27,019 nt of DNA from a virus, in IMG/VR virus record IMGVR_UViG_3300035698_000274, positions 1 through 27,019 of that record; one strand, given 5' to 3'. This document shows, piece by piece, positions 7,689 through 14,554 of this stretch (its first letter is position 1; every line of letters starts with the position of its first letter). The translations under genes and the position numbers were made by a program. The notes below the pieces were generated by a model. It worked only from the letters and a program-made list of their open reading frames with translations. It did not search any database and had not been told where the DNA came from.

Positions 7689-8080
7689 TGTTACATATAT
7701 TACTCCCGTTAATTAGCACCGTCATTGACAAGGTTATACCTGATAAAGCTGGTGCTGAAAAAGCAAAGCAAGAAATTGAACGCTCACTCGTTGATAACGC
7801 TAACAAACTTAATCTGGCTCAGATAGAAGTAAACAAAACTGAGGCAAGTCACGCTAACATTTTTGTTAGTGGTTGGCGACCTGCAATCGGATGGAGTTGT
7901 GCCTTCGGATTTTTTTGGCTGTTTATTGGCTACCCAATAGCTGACTGGATATTGCACCTTAATGGTGTAGAGCAAGACCTTCCGAAGATTAATGCGGACG
8001 TATTGATGGAGCTTACATTTGGTATGTTAGGTATGGCTAGTTTAAGAACCTATGAAAAATTAAAGGGTATTACTAAGTGA
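7688..8080 (+). CDS. Three-TM holin-like protein (GTA_holin_3TM type)
   Basis: This 130-residue protein has an amphipathic, charged first half (KAGAEKAKQEIERSLVDNAN), then VNKTEASHANIFVSGWRPAI. Hydrophobic spans follow (WSCAFGFFWLFIGYPIADWI and LMELTFGMLGMASLRTYEKL). The FVSGWRP-(A/F)IGW signature is typical of the holin family first described in gene transfer agents. With the HP1-like holin upstream the phage carries two holin-type proteins; one may act as an antiholin. It overlaps the endolysin start by four bases (GTGA). Confidence 0.8.
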   Translation: MLHILLPLISTVIDKVIPDKAGAEKAKQEIERSLVDNANKLNLAQIEVNKTEASHANIFVSGWRPAIGWSCAFGFFWLFIGYPIADWILHLNGVEQDLPKINADVLMELTFGMLGMASLRTYEKLKGITK

Positions 8081-8508
8081 CACCAAACTTTAGCTTGGCT
8101 GAATTAATTGATAGCAACACTGCAACAAGGCTTGGCATTGACAATACCCCAACCCCTGAAGCGTTAGCTAACTTAGAGATACTTGCTCATGGATTGGAAG
8201 CGGTAAGAGCCAAGCTGTATAGCAATTCAATGAGAATTTCTAGTGGCTATCGTTGCCTAAAACTAAACCGCAAGTTAAGAAGCAAAGATACTTCGTACCA
8301 TCTTAAGGGATTGGCTGCTGACTTTACTTGTCCGGGCTTTGGAACAGTTCCTAAGATTATGAAAGCGTTAGCAGAATCAAGCATTGAGTTCGACCAACTT
8401 ATCTTGGAATTTAATTCATGGATTCACATTGGATTTGCACAGGCTGGTGAAAAACCTAGAAGGCAAATGCTGGTTATTGACAAGTCTGGCGCAAAGGTGT
8501 ATAACTAA
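8077..8508 (+). CDS. Endolysin, peptidase M15 (M15_3 / D-Ala-D-Ala carboxypeptidase type)
   Basis: A GTG start overlaps the stop of the holin-like gene; the product is 143 residues. Zinc-site features of M15 peptidases are visible: SGYRC at 56-60, SYHLKGLAADF with His75 and Asp82, and WIHIGF with His117. It would cleave peptidoglycan cross-links or stem peptides. There is no signal peptide, so export depends on the holin. The start (NFSLAELIDSNTATRLGIDN) is the standard N-terminus of this phage family, which supports the GTG start. Confidence 0.9.
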   Translation: MTPNFSLAELIDSNTATRLGIDNTPTPEALANLEILAHGLEAVRAKLYSNSMRISSGYRCLKLNRKLRSKDTSYHLKGLAADFTCPGFGTVPKIMKALAESSIEFDQLILEFNSWIHIGFAQAGEKPRRQMLVIDKSGAKVYN

Positions 8509-8540
8509 CAGTAACTTAGTGGAAGGGAACTTCTAAAGTT

Positions 8541-9302
8541 ATGACGACACACTTAGTAATACCTGACGTTCAAGCTAAAGACGGAAACGACTTTGGATTT
8601 TTAAGATGTATAGGTAACTACATTGTTGACAAGAAACCAGATGTGATTGTGTGCATTGGTGACTTTGCTGACATGGAATCTTTAAGCTCGTATGACAGGG
8701 GATTAAAATCCTTTGAAGGGCGTAGCTACCAAAAAGATATTTGTGCTACTAGAGATGCTATGGATGCCCTTATGCAGCCCATCTACCAATACAACAAAGA
8801 TGCCAAGAAGCACAAGAAGAAAAGATATAATCCTCGCTATGTAATGACGCTGGGCAATCACGAAAATAGAATCAATCGGGCAATCAATGAAGACAGAAAG
8901 CTTGATGGTCTTATTTCCACTGATGATCTTCCGTATCAAGATTGGGAAGTTCACACATTCCTTAACGTTGTTGTTATTGATGGCGTTGCTTACTCTCATT
9001 ACTTTACCAGTGGTACTATGGGCAGGGCTATAACAACAGCCCAAGCAACACTTAACAAACAACATATGTCATGCTTTGCTGGTCACTTACAAGGCAGGAA
9101 CATTGCCTATGGTAAACGTGCAGACGGCAAGGAAATGACTTCAATTATCTGTGGCTCTTGTTACGAGCATAAGGAAGACTACTTAGGCGCGCAAGGAAAC
9201 AAACACTATCGCGGGTTCTATGTATTACACGAAGTTGATGATGGAAGTTTTGATGAAATGGCAGTGTCTATTCGATTCGTAAAAGAAAGGTACAACTACT
9301 AA
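8541..9302 (+). CDS. Calcineurin-like metallophosphoesterase
   Basis: This 253-residue protein shows the phosphoesterase metal-site series in order: PDVQAKD with Asp9; VCIGDFADME with Asp41; TLGNHENRINRA with Asn106-His107-Glu108; YSHYF with His153; and AGHLQGR with His182. Phage enzymes of this type act on nucleotides, RNA ends or other phosphoesters; the substrate cannot be read from the sequence. It lies 32 bp after the endolysin, preceded by GGAAGGGAAC as a ribosome site, and overlaps the next small gene by one base. Confidence 0.88.
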   Translation: MTTHLVIPDVQAKDGNDFGFLRCIGNYIVDKKPDVIVCIGDFADMESLSSYDRGLKSFEGRSYQKDICATRDAMDALMQPIYQYNKDAKKHKKKRYNPRYVMTLGNHENRINRAINEDRKLDGLISTDDLPYQDWEVHTFLNVVVIDGVAYSHYFTSGTMGRAITTAQATLNKQHMSCFAGHLQGRNIAYGKRADGKEMTSIICGSCYEHKEDYLGAQGNKHYRGFYVLHEVDDGSFDEMAVSIRFVKERYNY

Positions 9303-9481
9303 TGGTTGAATCTAAAAAAGATATGTATGACCTGTACAATAGTATGCTAGGGTCGGAGCTTGAAGGTATTGAGATTGATTCTGATGAGGAGATTATATAT
9401 ATCAGTACCAATCGTGGCACTATCAGCATAGAGGGACAAGACCTGCACATGTATATTGAAACAGACCGCTACGAACATTGA
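9302..9481 (+). CDS. Small acidic unknown protein
   Basis: This 59-residue frame starts with an ATG that shares a base with the phosphoesterase stop (TAATG). The product (MVESKKDMYDLYNSMLGSEL, then EGIEIDSDEEIIYISTNRGT) is acidic and may form a small alpha/beta domain with a beta-hairpin-like C-terminal half. I do not recognise it. The tight coupling and normal codon use argue that it is real. It is the last rightward gene before the convergent leftward operon. Confidence 0.65.
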   Translation: MVESKKDMYDLYNSMLGSELEGIEIDSDEEIIYISTNRGTISIEGQDLHMYIETDRYEH

Positions 9482-9576
9482 TGCTAACCTATCTATTCAT
9501 ATATCTATTCACAGATAAAGTTAATTGTATGATTATAAAGGGTAACGTTATTAATTTATCTATTCATTATCTATGC
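9482..9576. other. Convergent intergenic region with ATCTATTCA repeats
   Basis: Rightward genes end at 9481 and leftward genes end at 9577. The AT-rich gap holds three copies of ATCTATTCA-like sequence (two near 9490-9512, one near 9557-9568) and the 8-bp palindrome TAACGTTA. No GC-rich stem with a T-run is visible, so I cannot call a factor-independent terminator for either strand. Confidence 0.4.
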
Positions 9577-9819
9577 TTAGAGCTTTGTTCTTTCCAGACT
9601 TCTTGCAGCTTTAACAATGTATGCGTTAAAGAACCTGCGTAGAACGTAACTGCGAGCCAGTGACAACGCCATAAAAATTAACCCTATCTGCACGTTATGC
9701 CACAAGCTAAAGCTATGCCCGTAAATAGGAAAGATAAACAGTTGCGCAGTAAGACTAATGATGTAACCAACAATAGTGTTAAGCATTGCTTCATAGAATG
9801 AGCTTAACTTGGTTTGCAT
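9577..9819 (-). CDS. Two-span phage membrane protein (DUF7220-like)
   Basis: This 80-residue protein has two hydrophobic helices (ML-NTIVGYIISLTAQLFIFP and VQIGLIFMALSLARSYVLRR) and a basic end (RSYVLRRFFNAYIVKAARSL). This layout resembles a small phage inner-membrane family I recall as DUF7220, with no known function. It is the last gene of the leftward operon and starts by overlap with the preceding stop (TAATG). Confidence 0.65.
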   Translation of the reverse strand: MQTKLSSFYEAMLNTIVGYIISLTAQLFIFPIYGHSFSLWHNVQIGLIFMALSLARSYVLRRFFNAYIVKAARSLERTKL

Positions 9820-10130
9820 TAAAAATAAATCCTATTTTGAAAAATAGCTTGCGGCAATACATATCCGTACTGATTCTGGTTTAATAGATTGACTAGGTTG
9901 ATAACCACATTACCATCTGCTGTTACTGAATAGCATCCTTTGGCTTGCTGATCAATCACTAAGTCTTCAGCGTAAGCTTGAAACAACATAATGCCTGGCG
10001 GTGATTCGTACATAGTGCAGGGTAAATCAGTTAGTGTTATTGTTGTTCCCTTAGTTATCTCTGCAAACTTCTCTGCTGAGTGTGCTGTCAAATCTGTAGA
10101 TAATGCTATCAATGCAATGATTGTTTTCAT
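9819..10130 (-). CDS. Secreted/periplasmic small unknown protein
   Basis: The 103-residue product has a short hydrophobic start (MKTIIALIALSTDLTAHSAE) that reads as a signal peptide with cleavage near residue 18-20. The mature part of ~83 residues has two Cys (TDLPCTM and KGCYSV), which could form a disulphide in the periplasm. I do not recognise the family. It sits in a run of six small genes of which five encode membrane or exported products, suggesting a role at the cell envelope. Confidence 0.65.
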   Translation of the reverse strand: MKTIIALIALSTDLTAHSAEKFAEITKGTTITLTDLPCTMYESPPGIMLFQAYAEDLVIDQQAKGCYSVTADGNVVINLVNLLNQNQYGYVLPQAIFQNRIYF

Positions 10131-10153
10131 GTTAATCTTCCTTAGTTAATTAA

Positions 10154-10339
10154 TTACCGCTTAGTTCCCTTCTGTTTTCTTTTCATTTCATTCATGTATC
10201 GCTTAACATCTTCTGCGTATGCCTTGCCATATTCTAATTCACTACGTATTAAATTTGCAAGCCTGTATCGCTCGTCATGTGTTGGCCTCATGTTAAACCT
10301 AGCCATTTCTTCTGCCGATATACGACCAGGTTTAATCAT
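10154..10339 (-). CDS. Small basic helical unknown protein
   Basis: This 61-residue protein (MIKPGRISAEEMARFNMRPT, then HDERYRLANLIRSELEYGKA) is rich in Arg, Glu and Lys and probably helical, with a very basic end (MNEMKRKQKGTKR). Its start overlaps the stop of the Cys-rich peptide gene (TAATG). No membrane segment or recognisable domain is seen. Confidence 0.6.
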   Translation of the reverse strand: MIKPGRISAEEMARFNMRPTHDERYRLANLIRSELEYGKAYAEDVKRYMNEMKRKQKGTKR

Positions 10340-10488
10340 TAGTAACAGGTTGTGGTACAGTTGCCATAGTTACAGCAAGTAGTACATACGGTAGTTCTAC
10401 CACCTTGGTACACTGTGTGTGTGGTGCATGCTGCATAAGCACCAATTGATGTTGTTAATAAAGCCACTGCTATCAATATTGTTTTCAT
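10339..10488 (-). CDS. Exported Cys-rich peptide
   Basis: A 49-residue frame with a strong ribosome site (AAGGAGTAGTACA before ATG) and coupling to the next gene by TAATG. Residues 1-19/20 (MKTILIAVALLTTSIGAYAA) are a clean signal peptide with an A-Y-A-type cleavage site. The mature part of about 30 residues contains six Cys (C21, C35, C38, C39, C44, C48) with the pattern CTTCCNYGNCTTTC, so it is likely disulphide-bonded in the periplasm. I vaguely recall similar tiny proteins in other phages but no function. Confidence 0.7.
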   Translation of the reverse strand: MKTILIAVALLTTSIGAYAACTTHTVYQGGRTTVCTTCCNYGNCTTTCY

Positions 10489-10492
10489 TGTA

Positions 10493-10660
10493 CTACTCCT
10501 TATTTATAATTAAACATTCCGCTTTTACATTCTTGGCAATAGTTTCTTGTACCAAACTGTCATACATAAAATAGTAGCTAAAATTCTTAGTTGCCCAAAA
10601 GCCTACATACAACACCCCAACTAATGTGCATAGTGCAAGTATTCCCTTTAACACATTCAT
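10493..10660 (-). CDS. Small membrane-anchored unknown protein
   Basis: This 55-residue frame overlaps the preceding stop by ATGA. The start MNVLKGILALCTLVGVLYVG is a single hydrophobic anchor, followed by a short soluble part (FWATKNFSYYFMYDSLVQET, ending in CLIINKE). Function unknown. Tight coupling on the upstream side and the nearby AGGAGTAGTA of the next gene support translation. Confidence 0.6.
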   Translation of the reverse strand: MNVLKGILALCTLVGVLYVGFWATKNFSYYFMYDSLVQETIAKNVKAECLIINKE

Positions 10661-10842
10661 TTTACTACTCCTTTAAAATTGTGTGTTGCTATAGGGCCAG
10701 AGTGTAACTTAACTATACAGACCACTGGCTCTGTCGGTACAGGTTCTTGCGGTATGTATGTAGCATTGAACAATATGATTGCAAATCCTACCAAAAATCC
10801 TAGATAGCTTCCTAGTATTAGCCTTGATTTAAGCTTGCTCAT
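10657..10842 (-). CDS. Small membrane-anchored unknown protein
   Basis: This 61-residue protein has a basic start (MSKLKSRLI), one hydrophobic span (LGSYLGFLVGFAIILFNATY) and a Pro-rich exposed tail (IPQEPVPTEPVVCIVKLHSG). The positive-inside rule predicts a periplasmic C-terminus. I do not recognise the family. It is coupled to the 55-residue membrane protein by a four-base overlap. Confidence 0.62.
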   Translation of the reverse strand: MSKLKSRLILGSYLGFLVGFAIILFNATYIPQEPVPTEPVVCIVKLHSGPIATHNFKGVVK

Positions 10843-10843
10843 T

Positions 10844-11266
10844 TCAAAACTCCAAGTGAGTTAAAGTGATAGTTTTGCTTTTGTAGCTCCTGCCGTCATC
10901 TGTGTAACTAACCCCACATTTAGCGTCAAACACAACCCAAACAGGGTAAGGCTTTCTTTCGTTATACTCTTTAACAATACCAGTGCCATTTTCACTAGAG
11001 ATAACATGATCACCTACTTGGAACTTAGCGTTTTCTGGTGCTTCTACTTTTCCCCCATACTTTGTTTCAATTAAAAGCTCGCAGTAATGGATTGCTTTTT
11101 TAATATCATCAATACCATTCTTAGCGTGATGACGGCACACGTATTTAATAATGTTACCCTCTAAAAATCCAATTGAATTTTTTGTAATAAATTCTACTGG
11201 CTGAATTGCCATTGACTTGTAATGTGTTCCAGCAATTTGCTTATTAAGTGCGCTATCTTTTTTCAT
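10844..11266 (-). CDS. DUF3310-domain protein with C-terminal beta-barrel-like extension
   Basis: Residues ~9-68 (IAGTHYKSMAIQPVEFITKN, then IIKYVCRHHAKNGIDDIKKA) carry the DUF3310 signature, a widespread small phage domain of unknown function, sometimes annotated as a nucleotide kinase without proof. Residues ~80-140 (FQVGDHVISSENGTGIVKEY, then VWVVFDAKCG) look like a separate KOW/SH3-like beta domain. The 140-residue length fits a domain plus extension. The leader carries the repeated ACAATGGAG element. Confidence 0.8.
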   Translation of the reverse strand: MKKDSALNKQIAGTHYKSMAIQPVEFITKNSIGFLEGNIIKYVCRHHAKNGIDDIKKAIHYCELLIETKYGGKVEAPENAKFQVGDHVISSENGTGIVKEYNERKPYPVWVVFDAKCGVSYTDDGRSYKSKTITLTHLEF

Positions 11267-11274
11267 AATTGTTT

Positions 11275-11283
11275 CTCCATTGT
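11275..11283 (-). promoter_or_regulatory. Repeated translation leader ACAATGGAG, copy 1
   Basis: On the minus strand ACAATGGAG lies 8-16 bases before the DUF3310-protein start; GGAG is its ribosome site. The same 9-mer is found before the genes starting at 15533, 15875 and 16207. The preceding AACAATTTAC is also similar to the 15533 leader. Confidence 0.55.
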
Positions 11284-11302
11284 TTGTAAATTGTTTTACT
11301 TA

Positions 11303-11743
11303 CTAAAACCCTTCCAGTGTGCTGCCACTAACATACGTTCTATCGCTAGTTTTGCTTTTGTTGCTTTTAGAATGATAGCCGTCAAAGCCACGAACGATAG
11401 TGCTTGCACCATTCTTAACCACAACTCCCTCGTCTGTTATCTTATGCTTGCGCGTTACAGCATCACAGTCCCTTGCTTGTGTTAATTGTCTAACAAATTT
11501 ACTGCTATCAATATTGGATGTTGTAACGTCATCAGATGTTGTGTATAAAAACTTCTTAGTGCCTGAATCTTTAGCAAGTGTTTTAATAATCTTGTGATTT
11601 TTTTCTAAGATTTTCATGTACTTGTATACCGTTGAGTAGCTTGTGTCTAGTTTCGTAGACAAATCTATCAACAGCATAGGCTGTCTACACACCTTTAATA
11701 ATTGTTGAATAAACATATCTTTATTAATCATAGTTTTAATCAT
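11303..11743 (-). CDS. Winged helix-turn-helix DNA-binding protein
   Basis: The start at 11743 has AAGGGA about 6 bp upstream. Residues ~10-65 (FIQQLLKVCRQPMLLIDLST, then KLDTSYSTVYKYMKILEKNH) look like a winged HTH with a recognition helix at TSYSTVYKYMKIL. The rest is Ser/Lys/Thr-rich and probably disordered, ending SGSTLEGF. Position between ssb and the DUF3310 gene suggests a regulator or replication accessory protein. Family not identified. Confidence 0.65.
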   Translation of the reverse strand: MIKTMINKDMFIQQLLKVCRQPMLLIDLSTKLDTSYSTVYKYMKILEKNHKIIKTLAKDSGTKKFLYTTSDDVTTSNIDSSKFVRQLTQARDCDAVTRKHKITDEGVVVKNGASTIVRGFDGYHSKSNKSKTSDRTYVSGSTLEGF

Positions 11744-11758
11744 GGTATGTCCCTTATG

Positions 11759-12166
11759 CTAAAATGGTATTTCAGATTCTATATCGTCAATTGATTTAGG
11801 TTCTGTCTTTGCGTTACGTTTTACGTTACTAGATACATCCGCACTACCTTCTGACTTGTTGCCTGTCAGCGTGACTGCATTTACACGCAAGCGCAATGAA
11901 GTTCTTTCCTCACCTTCCTTTGTCTTATACTTGTTGGTTGAAAGCTCACCAGTAACACCAATCTTAATTCCCTTGGTAAGAATAGCTGCTAATGATTCAC
12001 CACGTTTGCCAAACAAGCTACAGTCTAGCCAATCTGTCTGTGCCTTATCTCCGTAGCCACTACTTAATGCTAGGCTAAAGCTTAATACTGGTGTGCTGTC
12101 AGGTAAGAAGCGAAGTTCTGCATCTCTTGGTAAGTTTCCTATTGCTGATAATGTATTCATGTTCAT
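11759..12166 (-). CDS. ssb: Single-stranded DNA-binding protein
   Basis: This 135-residue protein has an OB-fold pattern (MNMNTLSAIGNLPRDAELRF, TDWLDCSLFGKRGESLAAIL, KGIKIGVTGELSTNKYK). A flexible Ser/Asn/Lys linker follows, then the acidic C-terminal tip DDIESEIPF that recruits partner proteins in bacterial SSBs. It protects single strands during phage replication and recombination, and sits in a module with the annealing protein and the exonuclease. Confidence 0.93.
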   Translation of the reverse strand: MNMNTLSAIGNLPRDAELRFLPDSTPVLSFSLALSSGYGDKAQTDWLDCSLFGKRGESLAAILTKGIKIGVTGELSTNKYKTKEGEERTSLRLRVNAVTLTGNKSEGSADVSSNVKRNAKTEPKSIDDIESEIPF

Positions 12167-12171
12167 ATCTC

Positions 12172-12372
12172 CTAATAATTAAAGTCTTCGTTTGGTAAAG
12201 CTAAATTAATCCAGCCATCAAAATCCACTGGCAAAACATCAATCTTAAAGCTGATTCCACCGTTTCGCGTTTCATGGGTTTCACCCACCTTAACCCAGTT
12301 GGGTCTTAGTGTTCCGTCTGCACCTTTTACTTGACCGTGCTTTGTAACCAAATTCATTTTCTCGTACTGCAT
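12172..12372 (-). CDS. Small conserved protein between exonuclease and SSB genes
   Basis: The 66-residue product (MQYEKMNLVTKHGQVKGADG, then VGETHETRNGGISFKIDVLP and VDFDGWINLAL) has the look of a small beta domain found next to ssb in other phages, reminiscent of a minimal OB-like strand pattern. Function unknown. Its ATG overlaps the exonuclease stop by one base, so it is translated with the recombination genes. Confidence 0.65.
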   Translation of the reverse strand: MQYEKMNLVTKHGQVKGADGTLRPNWVKVGETHETRNGGISFKIDVLPVDFDGWINLALPNEDFNY

Positions 12373-12986
12373 TAAAGTCCCTCTAATCTTTTAATCACTT
12401 CTGAAACTTCATTATTAAATTCATTTACTTTTGATTCTAATTCTGCAATCAAATCGTCATCACGTTCATAGCGAATAATAAACGACTGCATATTCCAAGG
12501 TAACTCAGGGCAGAAAGACATGAAGTCCACCCAATTGCGCCCAGTACACGCCATCTGCCATGCCATCTGATTCTTATATTTGGCTGGTACACGCCCATCA
12601 AGTAAATATTTAATGTGTGTTTTAGGTGCTGGACATTTAATTTCTAACATCCCATCACTAACAACCAACCCATCAGGACTAGCACCAGACATTGCAATAA
12701 TGGGATGGTCAACAAAAGCAACCTCAGTTACCCACAAGTTGTTTTTAAGTTCATAAGCCACTCGTGCTTGAGGCTCTAGTTCTATCCCGCGCATCATGTG
12801 GCTATTAGTAAAGCCTTCTGTTGCATTGCCTGTTAAACGCTCTGTAACGAGTTCTATTCTGTAATCTGACCTACTAGCTGCCTCACCTGTTTTAATCTGT
12901 GCTATGCAGTCAGAAACTCTACTGGCAGTCACTTTGCCTAAGCGCAGTTTATGCCATTCAGGTGAACCTTGAGTAATTGTGTCCAT
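12372..12986 (-). CDS. YqaJ/lambda-type exonuclease (viral recombinase)
   Basis: This 204-residue protein has the YqaJ series: GSPEWHKLRLGKVTASR (7-23), MMRGIELEPQAR (64-75), GASPDGL with Asp105 and LEIKCPAP with Glu115 and Lys117. These form the PD-(D/E)XK nuclease site. It would degrade one strand of linear dsDNA 5' to 3' and hand the product to the adjacent annealing protein. Length matches the family. It starts on the stop of the annealing-protein gene. Confidence 0.92.
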   Translation of the reverse strand: MDTITQGSPEWHKLRLGKVTASRVSDCIAQIKTGEAASRSDYRIELVTERLTGNATEGFTNSHMMRGIELEPQARVAYELKNNLWVTEVAFVDHPIIAMSGASPDGLVVSDGMLEIKCPAPKTHIKYLLDGRVPAKYKNQMAWQMACTGRNWVDFMSFCPELPWNMQSFIIRYERDDDLIAELESKVNEFNNEVSEVIKRLEGL

Positions 12987-13576
12987 TATGATTCACTCCC
13001 AGCTTTTAAGAGTTCGCTTATTTCGATTGAACGCTTCTTAACTTGCTCCATAGATTCTTTATCGCCATTACATTCCGTCATTGCTTTTTTGTATGCTTCT
13101 TTTAGCTTGTCATTATCTTTTGCCTTGCCTAACTCAGCAAGAACATCATCAATGCTTGCCTTTGGTAAGTCTTCGCCAGCATAAATATACAAGCCAATGC
13201 CAAAGCAAGCTACACATTTAGCTAAACAGCGCATGGTTGAGTCTGAAATACTGCGTGAGTCTGGGTTTTTAATAGCCTTGTTATAATTATCCATCACTGG
13301 CAACTGCATACGTATGGTCTTGCCCAATGCTGTGATGTTGCAAAAAACCATTACTGATTCCCCAAAGTATTTTGGCTCTGGAAATTCCCATGTTGCCATC
13401 GGGTCATTCTCTAGTAATTTATCTACAGCCCAAGCCCATGAGAGGTAAGTTAATTTACCTTTGAGTTCTGTGTGTACGTTTACGTTAATGGTCTTTAATT
13501 CGTTGTAAGTCTTCATTGTGATCTCCTGTTGTTTAAGTTCGTCTGTTACTTCTGCTTGAAATTGTGCTTCACTCAT
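12986..13576 (-). CDS. Single-strand annealing protein, Sak/DUF1071 family
   Basis: The 196-residue product contains the DUF1071 signature LTYLSWAWAVDKLLENDP, ALGKTIRMQLPVMDNYNKAI, and MRCLAKCVACFGIGLYIYAG followed by EDLP. These proteins anneal complementary strands and pair with YqaJ-type exonucleases, encoded here directly downstream with a one-base overlap. The C-terminal ~50 residues are charged and helical. Two in-frame starts each have a Shine-Dalgarno: ATG 13576 (AGGAGTACATA) and ATG 13516 (AGGAGATCACA). The shorter form would lack 20 residues, before the conserved core. Confidence 0.88.
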   Translation of the reverse strand: MSEAQFQAEVTDELKQQEITMKTYNELKTINVNVHTELKGKLTYLSWAWAVDKLLENDPMATWEFPEPKYFGESVMVFCNITALGKTIRMQLPVMDNYNKAIKNPDSRSISDSTMRCLAKCVACFGIGLYIYAGEDLPKASIDDVLAELGKAKDNDKLKEAYKKAMTECNGDKESMEQVKKRSIEISELLKAGSES

Positions 13577-13634
13577 TATGTACTCCTAATTGTGTTTCAA
13601 TTGCTATTCTACATATCCGTTACATATCTGTCAA

Positions 13635-13751
13635 CTACTTATGCTTACTTTTCCTAGAGCGTTCTGCTAGAATTTTAATCACCAGGTAAAGTATGACAAA
13701 TCCTGATAACATTCCTAGAAAAAAAGCACTTGCATTGCTAATCTCAATCAT
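13635..13751 (-). CDS. 38-residue single-span membrane microprotein
   Basis: The ATG shares a base with the preceding stop (TGATG). The product (MIEISNASAFFLGMLSGFVI, then LYLVIKILAERSRKSKHK) has one hydrophobic span and a strongly basic tail, predicting a cytoplasmic C-terminus. No family recognised. The gene-to-gene coupling and hydrophobic/basic layout support a real gene. Confidence 0.55.
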   Translation of the reverse strand: MIEISNASAFFLGMLSGFVILYLVIKILAERSRKSKHK

Positions 13752-13936
13752 CACTTACCACCTTTCTTTAATGTTTCTAGTGCTATCGCTTCTTGTGTAT
13801 CAGTTAGTAAAAGTCTTAGTTTAAAATTCTCAGCGCGTAGGGCATATAACTCAGCTACAGCGTGGTTAAATACAACCGCATGACCATCTACAAAACCTTT
13901 TGTGTACTCTTTTGGCTTATCAAATTTATCAGTCAT
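13751..13936 (-). CDS. Small helical unknown protein
   Basis: This 61-residue protein (MTDKFDKPKEYTKGFVDGHA, then AELYALRAENFKLRLLLTDT) has a predicted long helix with a leucine-rich coiled-coil-like stretch at ~30-50. Its ATG overlaps the stop of the gene before it (ATGA), which also provides AAGGAGATATTGAA as ribosome site. Function unknown. Confidence 0.6.
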   Translation of the reverse strand: MTDKFDKPKEYTKGFVDGHAVVFNHAVAELYALRAENFKLRLLLTDTQEAIALETLKKGGK

Positions 13937-14130
13937 TTCAATATCTCCTTAATTCGTTGTCTGCTTTCAGCAATGGATGTCACAACTTTCGTTGTTATCT
14001 TGTGACTGCCATCACTCAGGATAATGCACTCGCCTCTGATTGTCATATCACCATTTCTTGCTCGAAAAGTAAAATCAGCACCAGCTGCACCAAGTTCATT
14101 TAAAAATTGATTAACCGTCTTATCTTGCAT
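13933..14130 (-). CDS. Small unknown protein, mostly beta
   Basis: I place the start at the ATG 14130, inside the 3' end of the upstream gene; the GTG one codon earlier is less likely. The ~65-residue product has an N-terminal helix (VNQFLNELGAAGADFTFRAR) followed by a beta-like pattern (GDMTIRGECIILSDGSHKIT) and a helical end. No family recognised. Confidence 0.6.
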   Translation of the reverse strand: MQDKTVNQFLNELGAAGADFTFRARNGDMTIRGECIILSDGSHKITTKVVTSIAESRQRIKEILK

Positions 14131-14554
14131 CACGTTTTATTCCCTTCTTAACTTGTCTTGCATAGTTGATTGAAAGTGCTGGGTAGTTTTGTGGGTTAGC
14201 TAGAATCTTATCTGCCCATTCCGTACCCGTCTTCACTACTTTCATACTGCTGGCCACTAGCTTTTTAACATTACTGGCGTTCTCTTTACTCTTAGCGTAG
14301 TCAATAACAACTGGCTCATGAGTAATGGCAAAATGCGCTGGCTTGCAAAGTTTGTCAATGTCTATAATCTGTGGCAACTCACGATTAGAATTAACGTGTT
14401 TATCAAATGCTTTGCCAACATCACCTAGAGGGTATTTCATAAGCTTGTCAAACCAGTATCGTTTAGTCGGTTTATCAGGTTGTTTGCGTCCATAAGAACC
14501 CCAAACAGCGTCTAGCATTTCACTAAAATCTTTTGCGTCTTCATCGTATATCAA
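14120..14554 (-). CDS. Possible helicase-loader-like replication protein
   Basis: Translation begins at a TTG that overlaps the initiator gene stop (TTGA), with AAGGGA 8 bp upstream; the next in-frame ATG would remove 12 residues of the conserved-looking helix. The 144-residue product has DAVWGSYGRKQ, then RYWFDKLMKYPLGDVGKAFD and LPQIIDIDKLCKP. This layout (aromatic helix, V-x-x-A-F/Y helix, then P-x-I-x-D-I) is like G39P-type helicase loaders. The tail is Lys-rich. Adjacency to the DUF1376 initiator supports a role in origin opening or helicase loading. Assignment is by pattern only. Confidence 0.55.
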   Translation of the reverse strand: MIYDEDAKDFSEMLDAVWGSYGRKQPDKPTKRYWFDKLMKYPLGDVGKAFDKHVNSNRELPQIIDIDKLCKPAHFAITHEPVVIDYAKSKENASNVKKLVASSMKVVKTGTEWADKILANPQNYPALSINYARQVKKGIKRDAR

